7,412 nucleotides of DNA from an uncultured Bacteroidales bacterium. GTDB taxonomy: Bacteria; Bacteroidota; Bacteroidia; Bacteroidales; Paludibacteraceae. Shown in pieces: positions 7,065-7,412 of the stretch (positions within the stretch are counted from its first letter, which is position 1; the number at the start of each line of letters is the position of its first letter). Below the pieces are notes generated by a model, which saw only the letters and a list, made by a program, of their open reading frames with translations, searched no databases and was not told the origin of the DNA. The translations under genes and the position numbers were made by a program. The stretch is from the NCBI GenBank assembly GCA_937907165.1, contig CALCUH010000114.1, positions 1-7,412 on the forward strand, written 5' to 3'.

Positions 7065-7095
7065 TTTGTGAATCCTCTCTTTTTTTGTAATTTAG
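7065..7095 (+). promoter_or_regulatory. Candidate Bacteroidota-type promoter for the lipoprotein gene
   Basis: TTTG at 7065-7068 is followed after 19 bases by TAATTTAG at 7088-7095. The Bacteroidota housekeeping consensus is TTTG, about 19-21 bases, then TAnnTTTG; here the second element matches five of six fixed positions. Transcription would start near 7102, leaving a leader of about 55-60 bases. An alternative -7-like element, TATATTTTG at 7131-7139, has one extra spacer base and no clear partner upstream. Such short motifs arise by chance in AT-rich DNA, so this is only a candidate. Confidence 0.35.
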
Positions 7096-7119
7096 AAGTT
7101 GTTTATTTTTTACGACTTC
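7095..7119 (+). promoter_or_regulatory. Imperfect inverted repeat / hairpin in the lipoprotein leader
   Basis: GAAGTTGT (7095-7102) can pair with ACGACTTC (7112-7119): eight pairs including one G-U, around a 9-base AT-rich loop. It starts at the last base of the candidate -7 element. It has no T-run directly after it, so it does not look like a terminator. It could be an operator or a 5'-end mRNA hairpin; function is unknown. Confidence 0.35.
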
Positions 7120-7162
7120 AGAGTGTTTCGTATATTTTGAATTACTGATAATCTATATGTGT

Positions 7163-7234
7163 ATGAGAAAAATTGAATCTAATGTTTTTGGGCTGATTCT
7201 ATCCGCCCTCTTCTTCTCTCTCCTCGCCGCTTGT
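7163..7234 (+). other. Type II (lipoprotein) signal peptide and lipobox cysteine
   Basis: Residues 1-23 have a basic n-region (R2, K3), a hydrophobic core from V8 to L21, and the lipobox L-A-A before Cys24. Signal peptidase II would cleave before Cys24 and leave a lipid-anchored Cys-Ser-Asp N-terminus. The small residues at -1 and -2 fit the consensus well. Confidence 0.9.
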
Positions 7235-7412
7235 TCGGATCCTGCGGACGATAACGATGTGGACGATTTGGTAAAAAGGGGAGATAATGTGTTTAAGGTC
7301 GGTTCCGTCTCTACTTCCATCGGGGAGTGCTTGGACGGCTATATGGAATCGGATGGCGGGGTGACCCATTTCCTCCATTTCTATACGAAGGGGTATTATC
7401 ATATGAACGGCG
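7163..7412 (+). CDS. Predicted surface lipoprotein of unknown function, 3'-truncated
   Basis: The frame runs from ATG 7163 to the window end, 83 complete codons, with no stop. The N-terminus is a signal peptide: MRKIESN, a hydrophobic core VFGLILSALFFSLL, and the lipobox LAAC, with Cys24 at 7232-7234 as the predicted lipidation site. The mature start SDPADDNDVDD is strongly acidic. This resembles the lipoprotein export signal that sends Bacteroidota lipoproteins to the outer face of the outer membrane. The rest (VFKVGSVSTSIGECLDGYM, then THFLHFYTKGYYHMNG) recalls small Bacteroidales lipoproteins of unknown function with an N-x-F-x-V-G start, but I cannot name a family. An in-frame ATG at 7157 would add Met-Cys; 7163 gives the more usual M-R-K start. 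No Shine-Dalgarno motif is visible, as is common in Bacteroidota. It is probably transcribed separately, since a terminator lies upstream. Confidence 0.87.
   Translation, partial: MRKIESNVFGLILSALFFSLLAACSDPADDNDVDDLVKRGDNVFKVGSVSTSIGECLDGYMESDGGVTHFLHFYTKGYYHMNG

Noticed and set aside
7095..7119. Second terminator
   Set aside because: The stem is imperfect and AT-rich and is not followed by a T-run on either strand; the T-rich part is in its loop.
7199..7402. Minus-strand open frame opposite the lipoprotein gene
   Set aside because: The plus-strand frame has a convincing lipoprotein signal peptide, and the antisense frame has none.

Overview
The window most likely comes from a Bacteroidota genome, probably a gut or host-associated Bacteroidales. 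The basis is protein architecture (HYR, SprB-type, YDG/MBG and Listeria-Bacteroides repeats in one secreted protein), a C-terminal tail resembling type IX secretion sorting domains, a lipoprotein with an acidic stretch right after its lipobox cysteine, and the lack of Shine-Dalgarno motifs. The genus cannot be fixed from sequence alone; a Parabacteroides-like organism is a guess.

Nearly the whole window (1-6978) is the 3' part of one giant plus-strand gene. Its start is upstream, because the frame is open from base 1 and the window opens inside a tandem repeat. The visible 2,325 residues are almost entirely repeat modules in four blocks. Bases 1-540 hold Cys-rich HYR-like modules with a 252-bp period. 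Bases 541-795 hold one SprB-like module. Bases 796-4773 hold fifteen YDG/MBG-like modules. Bases 4774-6753 hold ten Listeria-Bacteroides (InlB B-repeat/Flg_new) modules of two alternating subtypes. A 74-residue C-terminal domain (6754-6978) resembles a secretion/sorting tail. No catalytic domain is visible, so the product is best described as a very long surface stalk or adhesin-like protein with unknown ligand.

The gene ends in a strong intrinsic terminator (7009-7043). An AT-rich intergenic stretch follows, with a plausible Bacteroidota-type promoter (7065-7095) and an adjoining imperfect hairpin (7095-7119). A second plus-strand gene starts at about 7163 and runs off the window. It encodes a lipoprotein with a clear signal peptide and LAAC lipobox, whose mature N-terminus (SDPADDND) looks like a Bacteroidota surface-export signal. 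The terminator and separate promoter suggest independent transcription. A working relationship between the two proteins (both predicted at the cell surface) is only inferred from adjacency.

The most interesting aspects are evolutionary: near-identical HYR copies suggesting recent expansion, duplicated two-module YDG units, the alternating alpha/beta pattern in the C-terminal array, and sharp shifts of third-position GC within the single reading frame. I see no evidence for a new enzymatic, defence or mobile system here.
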